DNA of 64,000 nucleotides from Odiellus spinosus (GCA_963920705.1 OY987228.1:16041187-16105186); one strand, 5' to 3'. Positions 1 to 13,560 are shown, counted from the stretch's first letter. Made by a program: numbers and translations. The notes: a model not told the origin generated them from the letters alone.

Positions 1-3000
1 GATAAACTAAGAGGAAACCAATGACGCGCCAGACATATTTAAGAGTTTCGCGAATTAGAGAAAAACAAAAAGGAGTGATTTAGTATACCAATACTCGTTA
101 CGCGGCGGTTATAATCCAAAAGAAGTTGAAGTAGTAAAAAAGCCTTTATGAACCACCCCCGGGCCTCCGAAGTAATATACGCGACAGAGGTAAGAGTGGA
201 ATTAAGAACTGTATAGTTCACGTTACAAGAATGCTTTTCACTGAAGCAAGACTTAAGGCGTTTTAATACACAATATTAAACCAAATAAAGAAAAAATAAG
301 CTGTTGAAAAGGGCTCTCGAACAGGATTATTATACATATACTGTTGGAAGAGCGAAGAGAAAAAAAAGAGGGATATAGTTCCCAAAGAAGATGAGGAGAG
401 AAAGAAGAGTCGGAGTTGATACCACGTAAAAAGCTATTTTGATTCTGACAAAGTCTTCGTAGAAATTGTATTCGAAATAACGTTAGTATCTAGTGTAAAC
501 TAAGATTCATAGTGTCTACAGAAGAGGAGAGAGAAGAAAAGAGGATGAAGTGAGTGAAGAACTTGAAAGAGAAAGAACGAGAGAGGTCGTCGGCGCGTGC
601 ACAGCTCGTGTTCGAATTATTTTCAGCCAAGGCTTAGAAAAGATTGGGGGGCCTACTTTTTACCACATCCGTTTACTAGTATTTTCTACTTTCCCCCTAT
701 TACTTAATTGTCTCTATTTGAAGGGATTTTATACAGGATTTTATAGTGAAAAAAGCTCTGGCATTTGTGATGAGGAACGTGCCATCGTCGAACCGAGCGT
801 CAGTAACAGAAAACAAATCAAAAAGGAGAATGAGGAAAAAAGCCTCTTTTACAACCTACTAGCTAGAATATATATTCAACAAAAAATTGACATTTCTGAA
901 TTTTTCTTCTCGCCCTCTCTCCATTATCTAGAGCCAAGTTCAAATAAAACTCCCAATTCAAGTCTCGTGCAATTTTGAGGGTTATTTAGCCCCTCTCAGA
1001 AAAAAATGGTATTTTAATCACTATACTTTAAACATCTTGAATAGATAGTGAAACCGACTAACTGTTTTTCTAGCATTAAAGGAAAACTTAAGAGTTAAAC
1101 AGCTTTTTTATAAAGTTCGGTAAAATTTATATAAAAGTAAATATTAATTCGGATCAATCATAATTTCAACCTTCAATAGTGCTTGTAATATCTTAACATT
1201 AAAAGAATGGGCCGGCATTTGACGCCTAAGAAAAAATTCTCGAATACGTGTGATTCCGAAAATAGATTCAAAAGCTGTTTCATTTTTAGCTCCAAGCTTC
1301 CCTTTAACTCCAAAATAATCTACAGCTAATAAAAGGGCTGTATTCGGCGACGGAAAGGAAAAACCAAAGAGATCACAAGAGAAACCGTAAAGGAATGGTA
1401 CCAAAAAGGTACCCGAGCCTTCGCGTTGCTCAAAATGATAATGAACACTCGAGATGATATCTATGGTACCTACAAGCCAGGGAACGATTGGAGGGAGCAG
1501 TAATTAAAATTCAGTTCAGCGACGAATAATTCATTAAATAGTTACTGTTTTTGAAAAAGGTTATTCATAACTTAATTATAAATTAACGAGAGTTAATTTT
1601 AACAAATTGTTTTAAAGCATATTTAAAATTTAAGACTCTTAATTAAAAATATCACGTTCCTGAAGTTAACTACGCCTTTAAATAAAAATAACCAAGGTAG
1701 TAAAATTAAAGAGCAAAATCTACTTTATGCGGAATGCGAGTACAAAACCTGGCTCTTTTCCTCCTAAAAGCTATATATAATGTTGAAAGTTGGAACTGGA
1801 TCCTACAATATCTTCTCTTTAAAAGATATTCTTGTCTAACGCGTTCGTTGTGCGCCCGTGGAAATGTCTCCTAACTTCGTACGTAAGATTTGTAATTCAA
1901 GGGTGGGATAAAATTGTTGGAAGAGTTCCCGAGCGATTCGAGGGATATAAAAACATTCCATCAAAAAAGACTAAAAAGTCTGGGTTTCCCGACTTCGTCG
2001 AGGAAAATAAGAAGACTCCAAAAATTGGAGGATTCTTAATTTCTTTTTGGCGGCACTTTAGTTGATAAGGGTGGGTACAATTCATACGCAAGATTTAAAA
2101 CCGTAGAGTTATTTCATTAATTAAAGCTGACGTTTTACCACGCGATAAAATTGCTCGTTCCAACATATAGCGAATATACGCGGTAGGCTAAAAATAGATT
2201 ATAAAAATTAAGAGACTATATTTCTGTTTAAGAGGTGTTAGCGTAATGGATAAAACCGAGGCGGATCGATACAAGATGTTAAACCCAATGAAATATAAAT
2301 TAGTACGTGCCAACGCCCATGGAACAAAAACAAGTGTATAGAGATTATAGCGATACACAAGAGGGACGTTTTACTCCTTAATTCGTTGTACAACCGAGTT
2401 CAAACTATCCTGCAAAAGGTTTTGAAATGTCTGTTTCCTCGGCGATTTAAAACATAGCATAATAGTTAAATATATCATAGAACAAGATTGTCAAGCGCAG
2501 ATAGCTATACCTCTTACGGTTGTAAACGCTTAAAGTCAATGTTGTTCCAACTTCCCAAAGATGCATTAAAATAATGGGGCATCCTCGTTTTTTTAAATGT
2601 TTTTACTTGGTTTTTCTAAATAATTTAAAATAGAGAAACATATTCCCTTTGTCACATTCGCTTATTAAAGTTTAAAAATTAAGTGCATTTAAAGTTTTAA
2701 AAGCAATCATACGCGACCAATTATTTTTCGTCTTTTCCAACGACAACAGCAACGACGCAACGAATGAAATACCAACACCCCACCCTATAGGGAGGTGTAG
2801 CTAAAACATTGGTTATCTAAGGAATTTTTAATTTTAAGTTGCGAGCTAAACGCGAAAGAAGGCTTAAGTAGTCACGTGTGGTAACATAACATTGCGCAAG
2901 TACTTTACGAAGAAAGTTTTACGACTTTCTAGCCCTGGCATATCCCCATAAATACACAAAGGATATGGCGTTGACACCTATATTAGTTTTAAGGCCTCAT

Positions 3001-3410
3001 TTACGTCATGCAAATGAGGAACTTGTACAAGAACGGGTAATATGTATAATATGCTAATTCCCTGGGGTTATAAAGTCGAATTTAAAGAAACATTCCAAAA
3101 ATAGGAAAATATGACAAATGTCCAATAGATTTTTCTCCGCTCCGCAGATAAAATTAAGGTGCATTCACCCCCAAAAATGCCACCATACTGAAAGTGGAGT
3201 AAAGGGATACTGAAATGCTCCAAACAATATTTTTTAAAGGCAATACAGAATAGACGGTATCAAATCTTTATAAAACCGATTTTGAATTTTTAAAAGGTAT
3301 TTATCATAAGCAACAACAAGTGATTATTATCTATTGCTTATCGTTTAAATAGCCCTCATCATCAGTGAAAATTAACAAATTGAACTATAGAAATTTAAAA
3401 CTAACCCGAA
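1..3410. other. No recognisable gene; AT-rich sequence
   Basis: I see no supported gene here. The longest frames, 142 codons at 550-978 (+) and 86 codons at 1144-1404 (-), show no domain, signal peptide or conserved motif that I recognise. Their composition follows the local A+T bias. Short inverted motifs such as the gactaaaaagtc stretch near 1968 are too small to name. The segment could be intergenic or intronic. Confidence 0.6.
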
Positions 3411-3592
3411 AAATAGGCTTAGCTGGATTCGTGGTGATTCCGAATTTCTTTGCATTAAAGGGTCATCGACCAACCAGCAAAGATCCGTCATTAAGGCAAG
3501 ATCTCCACAAGACTTTTAATAACATTGGATTGGTCGCAGACCCTTTAATGTGAAGAAATTCAGGATCTCCATGAATTCAGCTAAGCCTATTT
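3411..3592. repeat. Foldback (MITE-like) element with ~55-65 bp inverted arms
   Basis: The left arm, from about 3411 to 3470, begins aaataggcttagctg. The right arm, from about 3520 to 3592, ends cagctaagcctatt. The reverse complement of the right arm matches the left arm over the first 53 bases with only a handful of mismatches, and more loosely for about 12 more. The centre of about 50 bp is unpaired. A long stem around a short centre is typical of foldback or MITE elements. I see no convincing target-site duplication. A 62-codon frame (3365-3553) overlaps it but is an accident of the stem. A related segment lies at 59626-59820. Confidence 0.75.
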
Positions 3593-3665
3593 CAAATTTA
3601 TTTCTAGTTTACTGGTGGATTAGGCCTATTTAAACGATAAAGGTTGCATTCTCTCTTTAAGCATT
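3593..3665. repeat. Flank shared with the copy at 59.7-59.8 kb
   Basis: Beyond the foldback stem, both this site and 59713-59820 carry a taaacgata motif followed by ggttgcattctc and a cttta-type ending, in the same order. The homologous unit is therefore larger than the hairpin, and the two loci are probably diverged copies of one dispersed element. Confidence 0.5.
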
Positions 3666-4987
3666 ATTATTTTAGGATCTAGGCTTACACGGTGATAAAT
3701 TAGTCAACTGTTTTAACTGCGGTATAGTGTTAAATAAAAAAATAATGGCTTCGGCGGTGTTAGTGAGGTATTGAAAGAGGAAACCCACGCTAAGCTGTTT
3801 AAATAAGTCAAACTAGAAAGTTAAACCGCGCGACCCAGGCTTTTTTATAAGATGACTGTTTGCCCAGAGACCTCCTTCCTACATTCGTAAATACAAGTGA
3901 GAAAATAAAAAAATTGCCGGCCATTAATAACTAGGGATATAACCAACATCCCGGGTAGAAACTAGTGAAAGGTAAATATTGGGAACACAAACGTGATAAT
4001 TTAAAAATAAAAAGAAAAGACTTCAATGAAAATATTAAAAACATTTCCCAAAAGAAAGCCGTCTTGTTGATAAAGATTCTTAATAGCTGAGGGGTTTCAG
4101 AATCACTTAACCATTCAAGTGATGGTGACATGATGAAAGTTCTTGTTAGCACCACAGGTAAATCATGCTTCAAGTTTACAACAAGGCATATTATGATGGG
4201 TATGTGGTTCTGAAAGTTTTGTCGTCAGAGCTTTTTCACATATTTACAATTAATTTTTGTCACCGTTACTTTACAAAACGCATTTTTTAGAAAATTATTT
4301 CTTCCGCTATTTTTTAGGCGGATGACACGTACCGTTTATTACGCCACAAAATTAAGGTCATGAAAGGATTAACTTTTCTTCTCCTTTGTATGTCTAGGGG
4401 CAGGTGAATTCGTTCTTACAAACATATACAGTATATTAGGCTTTTTCAAATTATATTTTTTTTCTCCTAAATCGGCGTAAAATCTGAAAGTCACCTTTTC
4501 CCGGGGCTTTTAACCAAATAACAAAAGCTCGATAGTGCTTGGACGTCGAATTCGCGTGCTACGACCTATTAAGCGTAATAATTCCTAAAACAGCGTGACA
4601 AACAGACAAAGAAGTTCGCGTCGCGGCACCGAGAGAGAGCACGAAACTTATTTAACTTTAGGACTAAGAGAAACGGAAAGGAAAGAAGCGAATTCATATT
4701 TTTTCTTTTCTTTTTTATTACTAATGGGAATCGAATGACAATCCGTGGCATGATGTCGCCCTATTTTTTTCTTTAATACTAATTGGCCAAAAACGTGGAC
4801 AACAATATACACCGCGTTCTAACTTGGCTAACTCGAACTAAAACTATCTACACATACCTGCTGGGATTACAAAAACTTTTCTTAGAACTATAAGAGTTTC
4901 ATGAAAGATGACACCCACCAAAATAAATTTCGTTCAAACCCATTGAAATGTAGTACGGTTTAACTATTAAAGTATCGAATGTACAAA
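3666..4987. other. No recognisable feature
   Basis: AT-rich unique-looking sequence. The 80-codon minus frame at 3931-4173 and the 60-codon minus frame at 4569-4751 have no recognisable motifs. I see no RNA gene. Confidence 0.5.
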
Positions 4988-5345
4988 CTATTTTCCAATC
5001 TCTCCTCATTGAAATACAGTCCCTAATCAATTGCAATTAACCGAAATAGGAATAAGACTAATTAAAACCCTTTTCTACGAATGTGCGCGTTGGAATAAGA
5101 GTTGTAGATGGGATTCGGTTATGGCTAGCAATGTAGGAACCATTTCCCAATCTCTCCTCATAGAAAAACAGTCCCTAATCAATTGCAATTAACCGAAATA
5201 AGAATAAGACTAATTAAAACCCCTTTCTATGAATGGGTGCGTTGGAATAATTGTTGTAAATGCATGGGATTCGGTTAAGACTATCGAATGTAGGAGCCAT
5301 TTTTCAATGTCTCTTCATTAAAGACTAATTAAAACCGCTTTCATA
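4988..5345. repeat. Imperfect tandem repeat, ~152-157 bp period, about 2.3 copies
   Basis: The phrase ccaatctctcctcat occurs at 4995 and 5147, and a degenerate form at about 5304, giving spacings of 152 and 157 bp. The first two copies share a long run that includes cagtccctaatcaattgcaa and gaataagactaattaaaacc, then a gcgttggaataa block and a gattcggtta block. The third copy is deleted internally and jumps from the tctcttcatta motif to the actaattaaaacc motif. It looks like a local tandem duplication that is decaying, with no coding potential. Confidence 0.85.
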
Positions 5346-5346
5346 A

Positions 5347-5440
5347 ATTTCCCTGATAAATGCGAAGTTTGAAAGAGTTTTCCCTCGTAATTCCCTGATT
5401 TTTCCAGGTTTTTGGGTTTGCATGAATCCTGATTATTTGG
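5347..5440. repeat. Diverged dispersed repeat rich in TTCCCTGA / TTTTCCAGG
   Basis: This stretch contains several ttccctga units and a tgatttttccaggttttt phrase. The block at 33661-33765 has the same style of units in the same direction (attttccctgag, tctaggttttccctg, accctgataa). The two are probably old copies of one transposon-derived family. Neither keeps an open frame. Confidence 0.4.
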
Positions 5441-8400
5441 TACGTCAACTGGTTCATGTAGACATTTCTAATTATTTCTAAGATAAATTTTAGACCCTAC
5501 AATATCGTGTATTTAAATCCCAGTTGATTTAATTAAGATTAATTAATAGTCTAGTTCTTAAACAAGGAGAATTAAATCTCAAGTATATAAGCGACAGTAT
5601 AAAATTTCGAATTAAGCTCAGTTGACCCCTGGGTTCTCTAGAGTCTGTAATTTCCGCTTTTCTACAATCTCATTCAATTTGGAGATTCCACGCGTGCACT
5701 CGTTTTCCGAAACATCGTCGAGACTGTTTTAAAATTAGCCTATTATAATAAATGCTTAATAAAAAGCTAATTAGAGGCGTTCTTCCCACGCATTCCCGCA
5801 TCATGCAAACTATTATCTCCCCTTGGCGACGTTCATATCGTATGCTCTCTCTCTCTCTCCGCGAAGAAAAGCTTCGCCGATTATAATAGCTAACCTCCCA
5901 CGTCCATTCGCTCTACCAGAAAGATCATCCTTTCTCAGGGGTCAGAGGTCGAACAGATGTTCTCAACCCTCGCCTCTTTTCTATCTTTTAAGATAGAATT
6001 AAATTTCGCTTTCTCCGTAGACTAGCAGTCTCGAACGAAGGGGTCGTCCGCGGGTGAGGATAGACGAACGAAATCTCGGTCATTGAATTATTTCTTTTCT
6101 CAATTCCCTTTCCTCAATAAATCTATACTCTTGTTCAAGATAAGTTCACAAAACTACTTTTAATTCAGTAAGGTTTAACACTGTATATCGATTCGCCAGT
6201 TTCCACTATTTTATAACTTAAAGTATAGCTTAAACAGTCGACCTTCTTATTAGAAAACGTTAACTCATTATTTTGTTAATTTTACGCTATTTTCAATTGA
6301 TACTCCCTCCCCTATTAGAGTTAAATTGGATATTTAAAGTGGACGCGACATTTATTTTAAAGTTTATTAGATTGTTAGTTCGCAAAAGGTTTTTTTCCTA
6401 CTCTAATTCTTTACATTTAAAAATAAATCTAGGTGAGACGTGAGATTGCTGAAAAACTTAAATTATATAACCTTTTACAGACAATACAAGTAAGTTTATA
6501 AAAGGTCATTGTTTTTAACAATAAGACTTATCTTACAAGGTTAAAGGAAAATTTAACTAACAAGCAAGAAAGTTAGGCCTAATCAACCTATACAATTTGT
6601 CATTTTACTAGTTAATTCCGCAAATATTTTTATCAGATAATTCCAAAAATTAATTTAAATTATAAAGGAATTTAATAAAAAATAATATGCTACTTATAGT
6701 TAAAGAAAGCAATTTATCCAAGAAAATTTATTAAGTAAACTGTTTATCTCAACCAGGAAGTAGCAGTCCCGATAATTAATTACAATCATTGTTTTTTATT
6801 ACAGATCAGTAAGTTACGCGGTGTTCCAAGGTTTAAGTCATCTTGGGGTCTTTTTTATCTTCCCTTTAAACTTTCAAAAAAGGGCCTCTAGACCTCCCAT
6901 ACATATATTGACCCCGATATCTATGCAAATTTTTTAAATATAGATATATTCTTTCTCTAAAAATATATTATTGGTACCCTAGAGGTTATACGACCCCATC
7001 TTTAACCTCATAATATCGTATCCCTTTTTTTAAACGTCGTATAAAATCGGTTATAACGAATTAAACGTGACGTAAAGATTTCATTTCTTTTTCCCTTTTC
7101 CGAGTTAAAATTTTAAAATTTGAATCGTATAAATTCGCACGATTTTTCCAATGGAAAAAAAAGGCGAATAATTATTAATTAAAAGCTATGTCGGTATATT
7201 TTTCTATTTAGAAAAGAAAAAAAGGCGGGAAGAATCGTTTTAACAACATTGTATATTTCATGGCGCCCCTTATTCGTGACTGCCCTTGACCTTTATTCCT
7301 AGAGAAAAGAAACGTTAATTTTCGAGGTCTGATTTGAATAACAACGAGCTAGATACTTTCTCAACTCTCTTCTAAATTCGTAATAACGAGGAGAAAGAAT
7401 AACACGTCGTGATAGTATCAGTAAATGTTTCTTTGTCACGGTATTTATATTAATAATATTACTACGTCATCAGGATCTCACGAGAAACGAGATACAGTTA
7501 AGAGAATTTCCGTATATACGAAATACTTTTACTTTCGGTTTGTTTGCAGTTACGTAATTATCATAAAGGTCACGCAAATATCTACTTAAAGGTTTTTATA
7601 TAAACTAGCCAGTTAAATTGGGAAAATATTAATACCGTGGAAAAATTAAAAGCCCTAGAATAAAGTAATAAAACAATTTTAAAATTGATGCTTAAAGACC
7701 TTCAATATGATTATTTGTTTCATGCTATATTTCTTATTGATAATTTAAAGTTGAAGGGAGAATACAGCTTAAACACGGGATTTCTCATTGCTTCCTTATT
7801 CACTAGTAAAAAAAATATCAAAGACATATTAAACAAATTATTTTTAACGCTATATCCATGTCCTCAGTTGGAAAAAGTTGATTTCTAGCTTGAATATTTA
7901 TTTTTCTGTTCATCTTAATTCTGTTTAAATTTAATTTCACCTATATCAGCTAATTAAAATTCCATTCCTTGTAATGAGTTTGATTTACACCTAGCCTTTA
8001 TGTTTGAGATGCTGGAAAATCCCCCCCCCCCCCCAAAAAAAACAGGGATATCATGGTCAAAATATATAGTACAAAAAAAAATATAGAAATACATAGTTTA
8101 AGTACATTTCTACAATTTGGGCCGAGCTTCGTAAAAACGAATATAATTAAAATTCGTGCGCGCTTTGCTCGAAAGAAAGCTACAATTCCAGGGCGAGACA
8201 CAACTGGCCACGCCCCTTTTCTGAAAAATTAATTTTCTCTCGAAAAAACGTGAATTTAAAATCCTTTTTCCAAAAAAAAAAAAAAAAAAAAACGGTTGCA
8301 TATTTATGAAATTTTTGGAAGACACTTTTTTTAGATAGGTTTGGCGAAATTAATTTTGACTAGCGTCTCCCGTTAAGGAATTTTACTTAATTTCGTATCC

Positions 8401-10482
8401 TTTCTAAACATAATTATCAAAAACACATTGTAATATCGACAAATGGACAATTTGCGCATCCCGCCACATCATAAACTCAACTGGACCTCCGATCTGTTCG
8501 GTATTCTAGCTTCGTTTCCAATTTTCCTTACCCCCATTCCCTACCTATCAAGCTTAATACGCACGATCCTTTTAATCGATTCAATCACGAAACAAGAAAC
8601 GAGAAGTATATATACCGACAAACGTTAACATTAGAACTTTCCTAACACAGCCTCGTTACCATCGCACTATAGTAGAACGTAGAAAATGGCCCATAATCGA
8701 ATGAAATTAAGCAGCAGCAGAAGCATTTTGGATGCATGTGTACAAAGTATCGAGGCGGTAAAAGTTGATGGGGAAAGTGGGGTTTGATAAAGACATAATG
8801 GCAGAGACCATTTAGGTTGTATATATATATATTTTTTTTGTTTCTTTACCGTTTTTATATCGACCGTTTTTCCCGCCCTTTTCTTTCTAGCGACGGGGAT
8901 AAAAAATAAGTAGGTCGTCGCAAACATTGTATCGTATCTTTTTGGCAGTGTTTGGCCTATAAATAAAATGCCGCGAGCATGCAACCAGCGGCTCGCTCTG
9001 TCGGTCGCGGGCCACCGCTACGGGAACTCCCAAATAGCGCCAAAAAATACGCCCATTTCCACAAATATATACATAGTCATATGGCGCACAAATCTATCCG
9101 GCTATGCCTTGTAATAACGAGAAAAGCGGGGAATTTGCCTCACTAGCTTATACCATCCTTTAAAGTTTTGATAGTCCATGGAAGGAATTACTTTACTTCA
9201 ATTGTCCCATACTGCACAGTTACATTTAATGGAATTTATATATTTCTGTACATCGGAAAAAATATATGTTAAATTTAAGAGAAAAAAAAACGTGGTTTTC
9301 AATAAATGCTTTAAGAAAATTGATTTTCCATCGATTTATAGAAAGTTTTAGGAATATTTTTTAGAAATAAAGGCAGATATTGAATTTCTACTGAAATTAT
9401 AGGAAAATATAAGCTTCAAAGTTATAATAAAATACGCGATTTTCAAAGGAACTTGGGTTTAATAACTAATATCAAGAATAAAATCATTTCATTTCTCATT
9501 CTAAAACTAAACACTGCGAAGCTGCACTTGACCCAATCCCCCCCCCCCCCACAAAAGGTGAACTTCATTTCTGTAGTTTTTAAGCGCTATCTATATTAAA
9601 AATTTCATTTAATTTTAAAATAATATACGGAATGTCTACTTTCTAATGGAGCAATCATCATTTTAATGTAACACTAATTTTTGCTCGATTTCTATCGAAT
9701 GGCGAAACAGAATTTCATGATCACGGACTAATTTTTCTGTACGGAGTTCTCTGATGCAACGCATCCCTCCGCCTCAGCAACTGACTTTGGCAAAAAGTAA
9801 CATTATCCCTTTTCCATTGCGCGACAGCTTCTTTAAAAATTATAGGGCTTGACGTAAAATGACAGATTTTTTTCACAATTCAGTTTATTCTCCCTTATTT
9901 TGGCAGTTGTTGGATTCGTTTTATAGAATTTACAAGTTTGTGGATGGACATCGATAAAAGACTATACGGTGAACCGTTAGCGTAGTTGAAAGCCCGCGAA
10001 CGAAGGGAAGTGCGAGGAGAAAATGGTTTGAAAAGGGAGTTTTAGCATAAGCCATACTCCCGAGTCCCAGGTATATAAGTTGCCCGTACAACGGGGTTAC
10101 GTAAGGAAAGAACCTACGAAAAAACTACCAACGTCGCTGACTCGGAACTAAAGGCCATTAAGGATCGCCGATAGTGACACTGTAATGGCAGACCCCGAGT
10201 GAAAAAACTATTCTAAAACCCACCCGCGTACTAGCCTGACTTTTCGGGATAATCTATTTATTGCCCTTAATGCGAAACACCTACCTTAGTAGGCGATTCT
10301 CGCTATTATAAACCACCCTCCTACAGCCCCTATGGCATAAGGGTATGGCTATTTTACCATGCTGACTGGGCCAGTGGAGTTTAAATTAGGTGTTGGAGAA
10401 AGACAGACACGTGAATAAATACACTAAGAGCAACAAGAAATCCTGCTAAGTTTACTGCTTGTGGCGTTGTTTTCCCAAAACA
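5441..10482. other. No recognisable gene; scattered homopolymers
   Basis: This long AT-rich stretch has no supported gene. It includes a short GA-type microsatellite (5840-5860), a pure C14 run joined to A8 at 8021-8042, a poly-A run around 8274-8291, and a C13 run at 9538-9550. The 105-codon minus frame at 8667-8984 is unrecognised. The block at about 8980-9060 is locally richer in G+C (gctcgctctgtcggtcgcgg), but I cannot tie it to a promoter or exon. Confidence 0.5.
8021..8042 (+). repeat. Homopolymer junction C14-A8
   Basis: Fourteen C bases run directly into eight A bases. Tracts of this length are prone to slippage and to sequencing error, and a G14 strand can form stacked guanine structures. 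Comparable tracts lie at 9538 (C13), 15656 (G14) and 28871 (A6-G12). Confidence 0.9.
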
Positions 10483-11489
10483 ATTATCCTCCACAGCTGT
10501 TTCAATATTTACAAGTAATTGTCCTCCCAAGATATGTTCAAACATTTACAAATAATTGTCCTCCCCAGATATGTTCCAATATTTACAAGTAATTGTCCTC
10601 CCCAGATATGTTACAATATTTACAAGTAATTGTCCTTCCCAGATATGTTCCAATATCTACAAGTAATTGAATTCAACAGACATGTTCCAATATCTACAAG
10701 TAATTGAATTCAACAGACATGTTCCAATATCTACAAGTAATTGAATTCAACAGACATGTTCCAATATCTACAAGTAATTGAATTCAACAGACATGTCCCA
10801 ATATTTACAAGTAATTGAATTCAACAGACATGTCCCAATATTTACAAGTAATTGAATTCAACAGACATGTCCCAATATTTACAAGTAATTGAATTCAACA
10901 GACATGTCCAAATATTTACAAGTAATTGAATTCAACAGACATGTCCAAATATTTACAAGTAATTGAATTCAACAGACATGTCCAAATATTTACAAGTAAT
11001 TGAATTCAACAGACATGTCCAAATATTTACAAGTAATTGAATTCAACAGACATGTCCAAATATTTACAAGTAATTGAATTCAACAGACATGTCCAAATAT
11101 TTACAAGTAATTGAATTCAACTGAATTCAACAGACATGTCCAAATATTTACAAGTAATTGAATTCAACAGACATGTCCAAATATTTACAAGTAATTGAAT
11201 TCAACAGACATGTCCAAATATTTACAAGTAATTGAATTCAACAGACATGTCCAAATATTTACAAGTAATTGAATTCAACAGACATGTCCAAATATTTACA
11301 AGTAATTGAATTCAACAGACATGTCCAAATATTTACAAGTAATTGAATTCAACAGACATGTCCAAATATTTACAAGTAATTGAATTCAACAGACATGTCC
11401 AAATATTTACAAGTAATTGAATTCAACAGACATGTCCAAATATTTACAAGTAATTGAATTCAACAGACATGTCCAAATATTTACAAGTA
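10483..11489 (+). repeat. 37-bp minisatellite, 27 units, with a divergence gradient
   Basis: Phased on the acaagta end, units 2-27 occupy 10518-11489. That is exactly 26 x 37 bp plus one 10-bp insertion (ctgaattcaa, 11121-11130, in unit 18). A degenerate 35-bp unit precedes them at 10483-10517. Units 1-5 carry a gtcct...agatatgtt-type core. From unit 6 the core becomes gaattcaacagacatgttc, from unit 9 it ends gtccc, and the later units are essentially identical and end gtcca. The unit holds two small palindromes, ttgaattcaa and gacatgtc. There are no unique spacers, so this is a tandem repeat and not a CRISPR array. I see no coding role. Confidence 0.97.
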
Positions 11490-13560
11490 CTTGGTCTCCA
11501 AAGTTCATGTACGGCTAATTCCTAAAACCTATAAGCCGGTAAGATATTTGGCAGTTGAAGTTTATAATAATTATGTTTAAAATTTTACGCAAATTAAGTT
11601 AACTCAGGTTAAGTTACCAGACCCGATTAAGATCAAAGACGCGAAGGCGGGGCAGTATTAGTGGGATCCGCAAAAAGGGCGGTTTCGTTATCGATCAAAC
11701 TGGAATGTTTGATGGTCGCCCAGGGTAAAAGGTTCAAAACTGTGACGCCTAAATTTGGTTGAGGTTCACCTTTTAGGATACCCAAACTGCCTTAGAAGGG
11801 TTCTAATATTTACAGAATAAGGGCGAAAATTTGGCCATTAAGAAAGAACAGCCAAAACCGGGGTAGATGTAGAGCGAGTAGGGAATTGTCGGGCTCGCTA
11901 CCGCGCCGCAAGCTCATAGAAGAAAAAATACATAGCAAACCCGCAGCGGTTGCGCAGGGAAACTATTTTGGCTTTTTTCTCAAAATTTTGTAAGCCTAAC
12001 AAGGGTAGAAGTAGCGCGTGACGTCAATATGCGAGTTCCTTCACTACTCGGTCTACACCTACCCTGAATCACCCTACACTTTATCTACTCACAATGCAGG
12101 TTGCTTCACAAATCTTTATAAAATATATCACCTAGTATTCACAAGAACTCTGTAAAGATCGGTATATATTCGCCCGTTACACACCACAACTTCCACAAGT
12201 ATTAAACTCTAAAGATTGATATAAAAATAACCACTTAACCCTAACCCTACTTGACCCCGGCACGTTTAAAACGCTAAAATCGTTTTAAATAAATAAGGTT
12301 TTCGGACTTACCAATTTATTGGTAACCTAAGCCTGAATGTTCCTCGCCATGCTTGATTAGATATCACAAATATTGTTCATTGACACCACCGTTTGTTTTA
12401 TCTTTAAATAAGATATTTTCTACTCAACTGTAATACATAAACTGTTAGGCCTAAAACTGAACACGCGTTCGCGACTAAAAATGAATCGTGGCGGCGGGCG
12501 GCGTGGCTAGTCGAAATTTCTCCGAACCCGTCTAGGCGATAGCGAGCGCGCTACTGAATAACGTATTTTTTAAAAAAATTAGTCATTGCTCATGGGGGGC
12601 GTGCCAATTATCGCTTTTTATTGTGTTACTCCCCCTTGGCAATACGAACGGAATCAACACCTACACTTTGATTTTGAATGTTAAAAAAAGCTCGGGTAAA
12701 TTTATAAAGAATTATTTTTAGATCTAACGGATAGAAACACAGAATTTTAAGAAAAATAGCCCAAAACATTAACTTAAACAGAAGCGTTATAGACTTAGTG
12801 GAGATAATAAACACGTTATTGGGTCATGTGACCTCTTGCCTATTTTTGTAGCTTCCCCCATTTAAGCTAATTTAATAAAAGTTTAATTTTTTCTACTGAA
12901 AACGTATATGTACTCTAATTCCTGTGAAAATTCAACAGAAAATTTAGATTTCCAAACAGCGCTAAATAATTTCGAATTTCCGGTTTAAAATGTTTTGAAT
13001 TTTCAAATGAACTAGAATACAGTGACATTTTTAGTGACGTCATCATCTCTTAGCCCCTCCAGATGTAAATATTATTTAGAATAGCTAAATGAATTTGGGA
13101 GTTTAAACCCTTCTGTCATTGATTACAAGAACCATTCTTGCTAGTGATCACGTGACGTTCTTCACACTTTATCTGTTGAGTACCGACAAGGGAGTTAGTC
13201 CGTGGGTTTATGGCATTGTTAGGGAATGGTGCTAATTTCGTGGGGCCACAGAAAATAAACAGAAGGAGTAGAAAGCTAGGGGTATCATGGCCACGGGTTA
13301 AACTACAATTCCGGTGGACCAGGGGCGCTCGCTGAATGGTTGTATACCTCTGACGTCACAGGGGTTTCGTGACTTTTTAAATTACGTCCTTGCCTTCGCC
13401 ACCAGGTCCGGAACATACCCAGTTTATGGCGCGAGATGAACCAATCCTAATTCAAGAATCTAATCCTTCTGTTTATTGTCTATTGCTCGGGGCCATTGGG
13501 CTGCGGGAGGGCCCGGATTTCGTGTTAAGTACAATATTATGTGGGTTATTTTAAACTTCT

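Noticed and set aside
550..978. 142-codon plus-strand frame
   Set aside because: No recognisable family, composition like the background, and no supporting splice or promoter signals.
2236..2300. tRNA-like A box (ttagcgtaatggata)
   Set aside because: No matching B box or cloverleaf pairing downstream.
10483..11489. CRISPR-like regular array
   Set aside because: All 37 bp of the unit repeat with no unique spacers, and the surrounding DNA is eukaryotic. It is a minisatellite.
12236..12256. Telomere-like aaccctaaccct
   Set aside because: Barely two units, not continued on either side.
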